A stretch of DNA of 64,000 nt, taken from NCBI RefSeq assembly GCF_028009165.1, contig NC_079241.1, positions 7,130,001-7,194,000 on the forward strand, given 5' to 3'. The notes beneath the pieces are model-generated. The model saw nothing but the letters and a program-made list of their open reading frames with translations, did no database searches and was not told the origin of the DNA. The translations under genes and the position numbers were made by a program. Source of the stretch: Akanthomyces muscarius (taxonomy: Eukaryota; Ascomycota; Sordariomycetes; Hypocreales; Cordycipitaceae). Within the stretch, counting starts at the first letter, position 1. Each line of letters starts with the position of its first letter. Shown here one piece after another: positions 22,876 to 32,553 of this stretch.

Positions 22876-25422
22876 TTACTTGGTCAGAGCGCGTCCCTGA
22901 GCCGTCTTTTCATCAACGTCCTCATCATCGCTCTCATCGCCAATGACATGCTGCTCCTCGTCTTCGGGTAAACGTTCCACGCCCGCGAGGCGCTCGGCTG
23001 AACGATCCCTGTACGCGTCGTACTCGTCCGCGTCCGACTCGTCCTCCGAGGTGCCGTCCGCAAACGCATCGTAGAGCTCACCGCCGCGGGTGCGACGGCC
23101 GGGTTTCCCAGAGACGAGGCCCTTCTCCACGCCGTCGCCGGTGGCGCCGCCGCGTCCGTCCTCTTCATCAAGCAGCTCAAACTCGTAGTTGTTACGCGAG
23201 TCGTTGCGCAGACGGCGACGACGAGCAATGTAGAAGAAGATGCCGAGGCCGATGCCAAAGGCGCCAATGAGGCCGGCGGCGCCGTAGATCCATACCTGCG
23301 CCTTTTTGGAGGCGCCAAAGGACGGGAGCCACGAGATCCAGTTGGATGACGGGCTGCTGTCGGCGGGTTCCTGGTCCACGGGCGTGCTGGCCGGCGTCTC
23401 GGTGGTGGTGGGCGTTTCGCCGCTGCCCGCGGGCTTAGTAGGCCGGTTGACGTGATCATCGGGCAGCTCCTCGGTGTGGGTGTGCTCGGGCGTCGCCACG
23501 GGGGTAATGGATGTCGTGGCGGCTGGCATGCTGATGGTTTCGACCTTGTCGTGGTCCAGATCATCATTCTCGGTGGGTAGAGGCAAGAGAGTGGCCTTGT
23601 CGGCGTCAATGGCCTCACCCCAGAGCTTGAGGTGCCAGTCGACAAACTTGCCGCTGTGCTCGTTGACGTTGCTGTCCTTGACAACAACAGTCCACTTTCC
23701 GACGCCCTTTTCACCCCAGTGCGCGACGCTCATAAAAGTCCAGTCCACGTAGCCGGTGCCATGACTGTCCATCTTTCGGGTCGTGGCAATGTGGCTGACG
23801 ACGTTATCGGGGCTGATGAGGTCTACGCTGAGATCGCCGCGGCGGGTGTGGTCGACATTCATCGTGACAGTGACATGCTCTAGACGAGCAAGATTGGCTT
23901 CCTTGAGCATGTCTTCCGTAACCTCAAAGGTGGAAGTGAGACCTTCATCGCCCTGGGGAATATCCGTCTTGACGTGGATCCAGGGAGAAAAGTACCAGGT
24001 CTGGGGCTTGACCTTGTCCCAAGTCTTGGACATCTGAACAATGCTATAGCTATCGATTTTTCCATAGCCAAATGTGTGCGAAAAGTGCTTGCCAATGGCG
24101 GTCTTTTGCCAGTCCGCATTGGGATCATCGACCTTGACGGCGGTCTCGAGGGCGAGATATTGAAGATCTCTCCAGGTGAGGTCAGGTCGAACTTCCATGA
24201 CGAGAGCAAAGATGCCAGCAGCCAGAGGAGCGGCGGCAGATGTTCCTCCGTGGGAAACAGTGCACTTGTTGGTGCCTACGTCGGTCGTGTGGATGGAGTC
24301 GCCGCTGCCACTGCTATATGTTACAACGAGTTGGGCAGAGCAATGCTCCGAGTAGTATGGGTGGTTGCCTTCGCGGTCGACGGCGCCGACTGTAATGCTA
24401 TAAATGGAGTTGGTGTAGCCATCAAAGTTGCAATTGTCTTCCGAAGCGGCACCATTGCCAGAAGCAAAGACATAAATCGTTCCAAGACCGGCACGGCCCT
24501 TTTGGATGCCCTTGAGCATTGCGCGGCGGATCAAGACGCCAGGAGCTTCCATGGAGCGACCATCATCGGGCGGGCCCCAGGAGCAAGAGTAGATTTGGTT
24601 TTCTTGGTACTTGTAAATCATGGCCTCGGCTTCATCCATGTCGCTGATGGGCTTGCTGAGAATGCGAATGCCAGCAACCTTGGCGTCGTAGGCAACACCA
24701 ACACCGCAGACATCGTTCTTGACAGCGCCAACTTCGCCAGCGCATCTGGTTCCGTGGCCGTCTTCGGGCAGCTTTGGCGACGGTTCGGGACCGTTGTCGT
24801 TGAAGTCCCAGGATCCCTCGGCGAAATAGTTATCCTTGAGATCCAGGCTGTGCATGTCGAGACCGTCGTCGACAATGGCGACAGTGGCGTTCTTGCCGGT
24901 GACACCCTCAACCCAAGCGCCGGTCACGTTGACATCGTGGCCTAGCTGTATTGGGTTAAAGAGATGCCATTGACCGGGGAATGTAGGGTCGTTGATGGAG
25001 AGGAGCTGCATGACGTTTTTCTGCTTGCTGAGCGCTTCAGGTTTGGGCTTCACGTCGCGACGAGCGCCGGCCAGGGGTGGCGGCGGAATACGTTTCTGCA
25101 GCATGGTTCGGGGCTGCTGTTTTCTAGCCAGACGAACAGTGTCGATGATGTCGTCGGAGCCATCGCGCTTCCGTCTGCGTCGGTCGAGGAGCTGTCGCTT
25201 GACAACGTCGTGGTCGTATTTAGGGGAGCGGAAGATGTAGTGATGGTCGAGATCGCCCAAGGGGCCCTCGTGTCGCAGACCAAGACGGTCGGCGACATGA
25301 CCGGGCTCAACGCCTTCATCCAGATGAAGGACGTAATAGTCATTATTGTCGTAGTCGCGAGAGACCTGCGCAGTCGATACGGCGGCGAGGCCGACGAGGC
25401 CGAGAAGCGTCGCAACCTTCAT
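22876..25422 (-). CDS. KEX2: Kexin, Golgi proprotein convertase
   Basis: One intronless frame of 848 aa; I take the ATG at 25422 as the start. A signal peptide (about 1-19) is followed by a propeptide rich in dibasic sites. The subtilisin S8 domain has Asp185 (VDDGLD), His223 (DGHGTRCAG), oxyanion Asn323 (ASGNG) and Ser395 (GGTSAAAP). A P/homoB domain lies at about 480-620. Next come a Ser/Thr/Pro stalk, one membrane helix (WIYGAAGLIGAFGIGLGIFF) and an acidic cytosolic tail with YEFELLDEED, which resembles a Golgi retrieval signal. Kex2 cleaves secreted precursors after Lys-Arg or Arg-Arg in the late Golgi. It would be the expected processor of fungal pheromone and of secreted pro-proteins. 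No abnormality is seen. Confidence 0.97.
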   Translation of the reverse strand: MKVATLLGLVGLAAVSTAQVSRDYDNNDYYVLHLDEGVEPGHVADRLGLRHEGPLGDLDHHYIFRSPKYDHDVVKRQLLDRRRRKRDGSDDIIDTVRLARKQQPRTMLQKRIPPPPLAGARRDVKPKPEALSKQKNVMQLLSINDPTFPGQWHLFNPIQLGHDVNVTGAWVEGVTGKNATVAIVDDGLDMHSLDLKDNYFAEGSWDFNDNGPEPSPKLPEDGHGTRCAGEVGAVKNDVCGVGVAYDAKVAGIRILSKPISDMDEAEAMIYKYQENQIYSCSWGPPDDGRSMEAPGVLIRRAMLKGIQKGRAGLGTIYVFASGNGAASEDNCNFDGYTNSIYSITVGAVDREGNHPYYSEHCSAQLVVTYSSGSGDSIHTTDVGTNKCTVSHGGTSAAAPLAAGIFALVMEVRPDLTWRDLQYLALETAVKVDDPNADWQKTAIGKHFSHTFGYGKIDSYSIVQMSKTWDKVKPQTWYFSPWIHVKTDIPQGDEGLTSTFEVTEDMLKEANLARLEHVTVTMNVDHTRRGDLSVDLISPDNVVSHIATTRKMDSHGTGYVDWTFMSVAHWGEKGVGKWTVVVKDSNVNEHSGKFVDWHLKLWGEAIDADKATLLPLPTENDDLDHDKVETISMPAATTSITPVATPEHTHTEELPDDHVNRPTKPAGSGETPTTTETPASTPVDQEPADSSPSSNWISWLPSFGASKKAQVWIYGAAGLIGAFGIGLGIFFYIARRRRLRNDSRNNYEFELLDEEDGRGGATGDGVEKGLVSGKPGRRTRGGELYDAFADGTSEDESDADEYDAYRDRSAERLAGVERLPEDEEQHVIGDESDDEDVDEKTAQGRALTK

Positions 25423-26304
25423 CACGGCGAATGCTGTCTAGCAGCGAGGATTGGCAGATGCGGAACGAGGGGAGGCTTTGTAGAATCTACCGCATCGAGT
25501 TCCGGGAGTGTAAAGTGTACGCGCAATCAACTATGCGAGAAGCGTGAGCAGATTAGCGGTGGTGGTTCGGTCGGTGAGGGCACGGGCCGTCGCACGAGGG
25601 CAGGCCGAGGGCAGGCCGGGCGTGGACGAGGGAGGCGGATGGAAAGCGACGCAGGGCGGAGATGGGCAATGAACGTACGGAATGTGAGATGAGAAAAGCA
25701 AGATGACGGCCCCAGCCCGTTGGGGAAGAAAAGATCGTAAGGGGTACGGGAGATAGGCTGGGGTGGAAAGTTGGAGGTGACAAAGGGAGCCGGCGCAGTT
25801 GTAACTTGAAGGTGTCGTGGCAATTGGAGGCGCAGGCCGCACTGTCAGCAGAGCGAGGGCGGTGATTGGCTGGAATGGAATGAGCGCCCCAAGATGCCCC
25901 CAGAAAGCCCGGAATGTCCCCTGCGCCAAAGCCCCAACTGTGTAGCCCCGTGGCTCCACGGCAGTGGTACTCAGTATAAAAGGCGTCGGTAGTTGTGATG
26001 GCGAGAGAAGAAAGGCTACAGAAAGATACTAGGGTCGCAAATATAAAGAACACGAGTATAAACAGAAGGCATGACAAAGATGGTAGAGGTGTGAGAAATA
26101 AAACTAAAAGTAAACTTCGAAGCAGTGAAGCCCTAGCAAGCAGCATGCTCGTACGCTACGAGTCGTGCTAGGCAAGATTAGTGGATCCGTCCCGATAGAG
26201 TTTGGCCGCCCCAGCTTGAGGCGTCTACGGTTCTACTCTACCAGTACAATACTATACTCGCAACAAACATGATGTCGTTCCCAGACATATCCATCTCCAT
26301 TTCC
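25423..26304. other. KEX2 upstream region
   Basis: About 900 bp. The KEX2 side is purine-rich on the plus strand (pyrimidine-rich in the direction of KEX2 transcription), as is common in fungal core promoters. Overlapping open frames exist only because of base bias; none has a recognisable domain. Confidence 0.5.
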
Positions 26305-27914
26305 TCAATCTTTCCAAGTCACGGTTTTGGTTACAAGAAACTCGTCCAGACCCATACTAGTATTGAATCTGCCCCAGCCGCTGTTCTTGACACCGCCATG
26401 CGGGAGGACCGGCTCATCATGTACTGTCATGCTGTTGATGTGTACGGCGCTGTCGAATAATTAGCATGTGCGCCTGTTAACAACAACCTCCTCGCTCAGC
26501 ACGTACCCGGATTCGATCTGCTTTGCCAGCGCAAAGCCCTTTCGCAGGTCTTCGGTAAAAATCGCAGCCGACAGCCCATACCCTCCTTGGTTCGCCAAAG
26601 CGACTGCCGCGTTGTCGGACTCGACGGTCATACAAGGCAGCCAAAGGAGCAAAACACTCGTTGTTCCATACGTCCGTATGCTGATCCACATTGTCGAGGA
26701 TAGTGGGCGTGATGCGAACGCCCGCGTCCTTGCCTTCGTCTGCGCCTGACCCAACGAGAACCCGCGCGCCGGACGCGAGTGCACTAGCGATAGTGCTCTG
26801 AGCACGAGCCTTTGATGCTGTAGAGACAATTGCCGGTCTTTCGGAAGAATCGCCTTTACTTGATTGTGCTGCAGCTTTTTGGAGTGCCTGCTTGAACTTC
26901 TCTGCAACAGTATCGTGTACCATGATTCTGTCTGTGGACATGCAGATTTGTCCAGACTATTGCTTTCGTCAGCGCCTCGGGTGATACTACTGCACAAGTA
27001 TCTCGCTCACATTCAAAAAAGATCCTGCCACAACGCTGCTTGCCGCCAGCTCCAAGTCTGCATCTGCGCAGACGATGGCGCTGTTCTTCCCGCCCAGTTC
27101 CATCAGGCAGGGCTTAAGACTCCGACCGCACACCTCGGCGACCTTACGACCGACGGCAGTACTGCCCGTAAAGTTGATCTTGCGGACGGCGGGATGCTCA
27201 ATCATGGCATTGACCACCGCCGGGGCCGCTTTCACCGAGCAGGACACAATGTTCAAGCATTCCGCAGGAAGCCCTGCGTCCTGAAACGCGCGACCAATGG
27301 CATGGTAGCAACGAGGCGACATCTCAGAGGACTTGAGGATCGTCGTGTTGCCAGCTGCCAGCGCACAGGTAGCGGCCGGATGCCAAAGACGTAGGGCGCA
27401 TTCCTTTGAGAATGCCCGTTTTAGCCACATTTCTTTTTCTAATGGACTTTGACGATGAAGACAGTAGCAGTCACCAGGGAACAATTCCAAGGACGACGCC
27501 AATAGGCTCCTTGTAAATCACGGCGCTCTGGCCCTCCTGTTCGACTACCGGTACGCTGCCACAGATGGAGGTAATGCGCCCGGCTAGATCGCGAAGCATG
27601 CGAATGCTCAGCGGCACGACAAAAAACTGCGAGGATCCCACATCTACCCCCATTTCTGTACGCATATGCGAGGCGTTTTCCTCAAGGCGGCTTTCCAAAA
27701 TGTCAGCCGCCTTGAGCAGGATATCTCGTCTCCCGATCGGCTTCGTCTGCGACCAGGCGGGAAAGGCGGCCGCGGCAGCGTCGGCCGCCCTCACAGCATC
27801 CTCCGTTGTGGCATCCGTGGCTGTCCAGCAAGTCTCGCCAGTGTACGGACTGACAACGTCAAACGTGGCAGGTCCAGTTTCCTCCTTGCCGGCGATCAGC
27901 AGCGGAACAATCAT
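26305..27914 (-). pseudogene. Aldehyde dehydrogenase with two frameshifts
   Basis: Four exons are recognisable: 27914-27475, 27403-27011, 26956-26507, 26449-26305. They cover a whole ALDH of about 475 residues, similar to vanillin/salicylaldehyde dehydrogenases. Seen: the start MIVPLLIAGKEE, IGVVLGIVPW joined to NAPYVFGIR, FTGSTAVGRKVAE, the catalytic-Glu block MELGGKN, the catalytic Cys in SGQICMST, and a spliced ending GAVHINSMTVHDEPVLPHGG. One base is missing near 27378 (between GIR and AATCALAAG). One extra base lies near 26635 (between CFAPLAAL and MTVESDNAAV). Intron borders are still good and there is no other stop, so this is either a very young pseudogene or a product of two sequence errors. 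An intact protein would oxidise an aldehyde with NAD(P). Confidence 0.75.
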
Positions 27915-28843
27915 TTTGCGTCACAAGGTTGGCTTGCCAGGAGCTCGACAGCATACAGTTGCGCAAAGGCCCTGAACTCAAAAAGCAACAATTCCCACGA
28001 TTTGGCAAAGCAATTTCAAAAGACGCATCATTGTGCAGAGCCGTACGGCGGGGGGACTAGATTTTATGTGTAGGCCAGCCCCCGCATGGAGCCTGCCTCT
28101 CATTTTTTGGGAAAGTTGGTCAAATACAAGACACAGCAAGGCTTCAAAGTTAGAAGCCAGCGAGCCAAGAGATACTGGAGGAGCTGAAAGCTATTTTACT
28201 CTGTGAATATAATCATCTTTCTTTATCTGGTCGTTCTCATTCTCCCTTCTATTACTTCATTCTCTCATAATAATAGTTTATAGTCACTAACTAATACCTT
28301 TCATCTCGACTAAGAACTCCTTCTATGTGCCCTGCGGTGGCGATACGTTAAACCTCAATTTCGAATACAACATCCAGTTCGTCCAAGGTATCCTCGACGA
28401 AATAAGCAAGGCATTGATGAGCACATGCTAGCACATACAGACTGGAACAGCGCTTTCCTCGTCCCTCCTCAGATTAGGCTACACATGGATCAATAGGGCC
28501 ACCTGGTATCCCGGAGGGCGAGGTCTTCAGATACCAGGCCCGTCGTCGTGCCCGGTCTCTCGAGTGTCGGCAAGGGCACCCTCATTGACAAACTGCTCGA
28601 GTCACATCCGGCCCGCTCACCAACACCCGGAAAGTGCGTCAGTTTGTGCTGGGCAAGTCGGTAGTGCTTCAATGAGAGCAAGTGAATAAAGTAAATGGTC
28701 AGGTTGAGTTATATTTACAGTACAAAGTGTGCCATCTTTTATGAGTCTCGTGCTTACATCGCTTTTACATGCAACATCCTGGTATTTATGCTTGAAACCT
28801 GCCGGCTATAGAATGGAAAACAATATCAAAGCCCTCTGATAAT
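27915..28843. other. Intergenic with a guanylate-kinase relic
   Basis: No complete gene. AT-rich parts lie at about 28190-28320. The only recognisable coding trace is the relic listed separately. Confidence 0.55.
28536..28640 (+). pseudogene. Guanylate kinase N-terminal relic
   Basis: The plus strand reads RPVVVPGLSSVGKGTLIDKL and then LESHPAR. This is the P-loop start of guanylate kinase, where the family has GPSGVGKGTL followed by a helix and a His-Pro turn. After HPAR the frame breaks, and a degenerate LTNTRK follows in another frame where SHTTR would be expected. No more of the enzyme is found. It looks like a copied or transposed fragment that has decayed; the functional GUK1 should lie elsewhere. 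Confidence 0.6.
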
Positions 28844-30145
28844 TCACAGGGCGAGGAATGCGGCAACGGCAGCAAGGCCCGCGCCAATGGCCATACCAGC
28901 AGCGGCACCGCTGGTCGGCTTGGTAGTCTGGCTCGAAACAGTGGTACTCTGCGTGGCGGTGCCGGAACCGTCAGTAGTCTGGGTACCGGTGGTAGTCTTG
29001 GTGACTATGGTCGAGTTGGTCGAGCCAGTCGAGTGTGTCTTGCCCTCGCTTGTGGTTGCAGAACTCTCCGTGGTAGGAGTCTCCTTGGTAGAGGTGGTGG
29101 CAGTTGTGGGAAGCTCGGCTGAGCTCGACTTGGTAGAGCTCGACTTGGTAGAGCTCGACTTGGTAGTCTCAGTCTCAGTGCTGCTACTAGCACTGCTGCT
29201 GCTGCTGCTGCTGCTGCTATCAGACCCAGACGAGGGGCTATCAGCTGTCGTGGTCGAACCATCAGCGAGGTGAATCTGGATGCTCTTCGCACTGCCCGAT
29301 CGGTCGCCGTACGTGTACTCCTTGACGTCCTTGTCCGTGGCGGAGCTCCCACCCGCGTAGTCGGTGACCTTGATGCTCTTGAAGAAAGACGACGAAGGAC
29401 CATTGGAAAAGTCGGCAATGCCGCCCGCCCAGTGGGTTCGGCCTTCGTCACCGTCCTTGTAGCCGGCCACCCACGCGCCGACCTTGAGCTGCATGGGGCT
29501 CTCCGGGTAGCGCTCGGGGATGTCGGCGCGGCGCAGCGTGCGCTTGACCGCGCCGTCCACGGAGAACTCGATGCGGTCCGTCGTCCAGTCGACGGTGTAC
29601 TTGTGGCTCGCGCCCGTGAGGTCGCTGACGGGGAGCAGGCCGAGCAGGTCGTGCTTCTCCTGGTCGCCGCGGGAAAAGGTGTTGGACTGGATGTTGTCGT
29701 TGGTGGAGCCGAGGGCCTCGAGGTCAATCTCGTCGAGGTCGTCCGACAGCAGCACGATGCTGGTGACGACGCCCTGCCCGGGCGCCGCCTGCATCTCGAC
29801 CTCGACCCGGCCAAAGAAGATGGACTCCTTGGACACGAGGGTGGGTGCCTGAAGCGGCGCGTCCACGGCGCTCACGGCGCCCTGCGAGCCGTAGGTGACG
29901 GCCTTGCCGGCAATGTGCTCAAGGGCGTCGCATGCGCCCTTGGTGAAGTCGCAGCTGATGCCTTTTTTGCCGACGGCCGGATCAGCGGGGCAGTCTGGGA
30001 GACGAGAGCGTGTTAGTTGTCAGGTGCATGGCGACGGGATGTTGTGGCACAGCGTACCTTGCTTCAGCGGGCTGCATTTGGTAGACGTCTGGGCCGAAAC
30101 GGCTAGTGCGAAAGTAGTCGCAGCAATGATTGACTTGGACAACAT
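28844..30145 (-). CDS. GPI-anchored CRH-type cell-wall transglycosylase (GH16)
   Basis: Exons 30145-30058 and 29994-28844 give 412 aa; the intron is 63 nt. A signal peptide (1-18, ending AVSAQ) precedes a short Cys-containing module. The GH16 domain has the catalytic ExDxE as E118-I-D120-L-E122 (EIDLEALG). The TNTFSRGD-like strand and the DWT..RIEFSVDG sugar-binding segment also fit Crh1/Crh2/Utr2. A Ser/Thr-rich linker of about 130 residues and a hydrophobic C-terminus (about the last 20 residues) indicate GPI anchoring. CRH enzymes cross-link chitin to beta-1,6- and beta-1,3-glucan outside the plasma membrane. The linker contains a poly-Ser run and three repeats of a KSSST unit encoded by near-identical DNA (29118-29170). 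Confidence 0.92.
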
Positions 30146-31436
30146 GATGTCGAGTATGTGGTGTAACTTGAACGAGAGACGATGAAGACGAGGCAGTGAA
30201 AGAGCAGAAACTGGCCTCAGGTAGCGAGCGACTGAGAAATTTATTTACTGGAAATAAGAAGGAAGCATGAAGGATCTCGAGGAGGCTGGGAGTCATGCAA
30301 CTTATAACCTGACGCACGTCTGGCCAGCCTTATTGATCAGGCTGGCCGTCCTGAGCGACTATTGGTGGCGGATGGACCGTATGGCCGAAAATGATCACAT
30401 CGCCCGTTTTCTTTGTCCATAATTAGAATAGCCGCAATCCTTCCGCATCCTATTCGAGACCGATGTGCCGCTGAGTGGACTATACCCGAGCGACCTGCCC
30501 TATCCGCGATATGCAGGTTTGGGGGACCTCCTCGCGACGCCGACATGGCGTGAAGGATTTTTCCCTCCCGACAGACTGCAGCAGCCTAACTAAAGCGCTT
30601 ATGCAAGTCTCAGCAAGAATCTTTTGCGTCGAAATGCAGCGAAGACGCAATGATGTTTTTCCTGCTGGTCCCAGTGATGTATATATACACAGGCGGTTAC
30701 GCAAGGAGCGGCCCATAAGCCATCTCGGCACATGTACTCCGTATCGCCCTGTCCATCCATGTCGGCGCACCCCGCACTTGAACGGTCAATAGCGCAACCG
30801 CTGCAGGATTCGGGGCGCCTTTTCTAATGCCGAGGCGTTTAGCCCTAAGAAAAAAGTCGACCAACCCTCTGTCCTGTTGGCCGTGCGGTCACAGTACCAC
30901 GGTACGTAATACATTCACATGGTGGTATACATTTAGCCGAGACAGTCACTGAAAGCAGCGTCCAGCCTACCATTGATTGATACTGTGATGGCCACCTCCC
31001 AGTGCTTTAAAGTAAGTTGTAACGATTGAAAAGTGACAATGGTTAGGAAGAAGGGCCTGGAGCCCGTCGTTATGCAGCCCGTGAGAGCGCCACCAGATGC
31101 GCATGCCGCGCAGATTTCGAGTAGAGTATATACGTATTGTATTAGCCTTGATTAAAAGAGGCAATCAACTACCGAGTACGGATACTGGCAAGTAATTTGC
31201 CCTTGCCTAGTTAGTGCTGCAGCTCATAATGATCGATGTGGGTCTCTCCACGCACTTCAGCTCGCTTGGCACCCAGCTGGACTCACATAAATCAACGAGG
31301 CTACCATGAGCCAGGTAGTAAACAGCCGACTGTGCGGAGATTATGCAGTTGCCGTTTACTATTTAAAGCTTACTCCGGGATCCTTAAAATCTGCAGCTCA
31401 AGCTTTCAGCGACAACATTTTTGCCACGTTTTAATT
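30146..31436. other. Intergenic between CRH gene and small secreted protein
   Basis: About 1.3 kb holding the two divergent 5' regions. No gene-like frame is seen. Confidence 0.5.
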
Positions 31437-31675
31437 ATGAACCTCCTTGCCATCCTCAGCCTGTCGGCGCTTGCTGCCGCAGCACCTACCCTCCTTGTAT
31501 GTTGCTTCGAGACATCTCAGAGAGAATCACAATATTCATGCCAGCATAGTCCTCCGTTGGAGAAGGGCAACCCGCCAACGGTGTCGATGATAAAATTACT
31601 GGAGCAGACGATGTGGAGGCACAAGCCAAACTGCCCGGCATTCAAGTTAATCTCTCGGCGGGCGTGTCGATCTAG
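31437..31675 (+). CDS. Small secreted peptide, 61 aa, spliced
   Basis: Exons 31437-31496 and 31550-31675 with a 53-nt intron (31497-31549; GTATGT donor, ATAG acceptor). The first exon is a complete signal peptide, MNLLAILSLSALAAAAPTLL. The second encodes about 41 mature residues, acidic and Gly/Ala/Asp-rich, without Cys (SSVGEGQPANGVDDK and so on), ending at TAG. Phase is kept across the junction. I do not recognise a family. Secreted peptides of this size are common in fungi as effectors, adhesins or peptide precursors. The intronless reading of the same frame runs on to 31757 but looks non-coding. Confidence rests on the signal peptide plus a clean intron. Confidence 0.55.
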
Positions 31676-32553
31676 AAGAAACATAATGCGACCGATTGCT
31701 CAAGAGAGAGCCGTTTTGTTCCGCATAGAACAAAGCTTTAGGTACAATCGCTATTAGGATACTGTTATTACATAAATACAAGTTACCTGAATATCAACTC
31801 CACTGATTAATCGAAGAACGATCTCAGCATTATGGGGCAAATCTAGAGTGCTAGCACGACCGTAGTTGTGCCTCTGCGAGAAGAGAGGGGAAGCTTTGTA
31901 GGCTGCCGATGTGTGCTTGATTCAAGGCCCCTACCCCTGCGAGCGACTTGGCGGAACCGTTTTGATGCTGTCAACGTCCGTCTCATGGCGGGTCATCTTC
32001 ATGGAGGCAAATGCCACTGGCGTCTACCAATCCCGTCGTTCAGGAGGGCCACGAGAGGGATGGCGCTTCCTTTGAAGCGACATGAGCCCGGCTTTACTGC
32101 GCGCAGCGAGCAAATACAGACTCTGATGGTGCTGTGTATATTTGAGACCATCTTTCCCCGGCCACTACAACGGCCGCGCAATCCACATCCATGTTTCGTC
32201 GCATCTGTCCGCGATCACTCTACCCAATGATACCGTCAGTAGCGTGCAGGCCACGCACGCCGGGTAAATGTACTTTGACAGGGCTGTATTAAAGAGGTTG
32301 AGCCATCAAGGACGACGAGTACGAATGCTGGCAAAGGAAGATTTACGATAGCGTGTATTACATCTATCAGGAGGAGCTTATAGGTGTGTGTATTTTGCTT
32401 GAAAGTTATACTAGTAGAGGAATAGCATATTATGTGGCTATTAGTTATATGATGTTAGTAATTCAATATTACCTAGAAGAACGGTAGATGAAGAAAAGGT
32501 TGCTTTAGAAGTATTTGCGACAAAGAAATAGAAAACCCTTTTCTGTAGAGCAC
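31676..32553. other. Intergenic, AT-rich toward the right
   Basis: No gene is recognised. The stretch 32270-32550 is AT-rich and might be decayed repeat sequence, but I cannot identify an element. Confidence 0.45.

Noticed and set aside
23974..24945. Plus-strand frame opposite KEX2
   Set aside because: It overlaps the subtilisin domain exactly and has no start context or domain of its own.
25531..26146. Overlapping minus-strand frames upstream of KEX2
   Set aside because: Pro/Ser/Leu-rich and without domains; they result from a pyrimidine-rich promoter.
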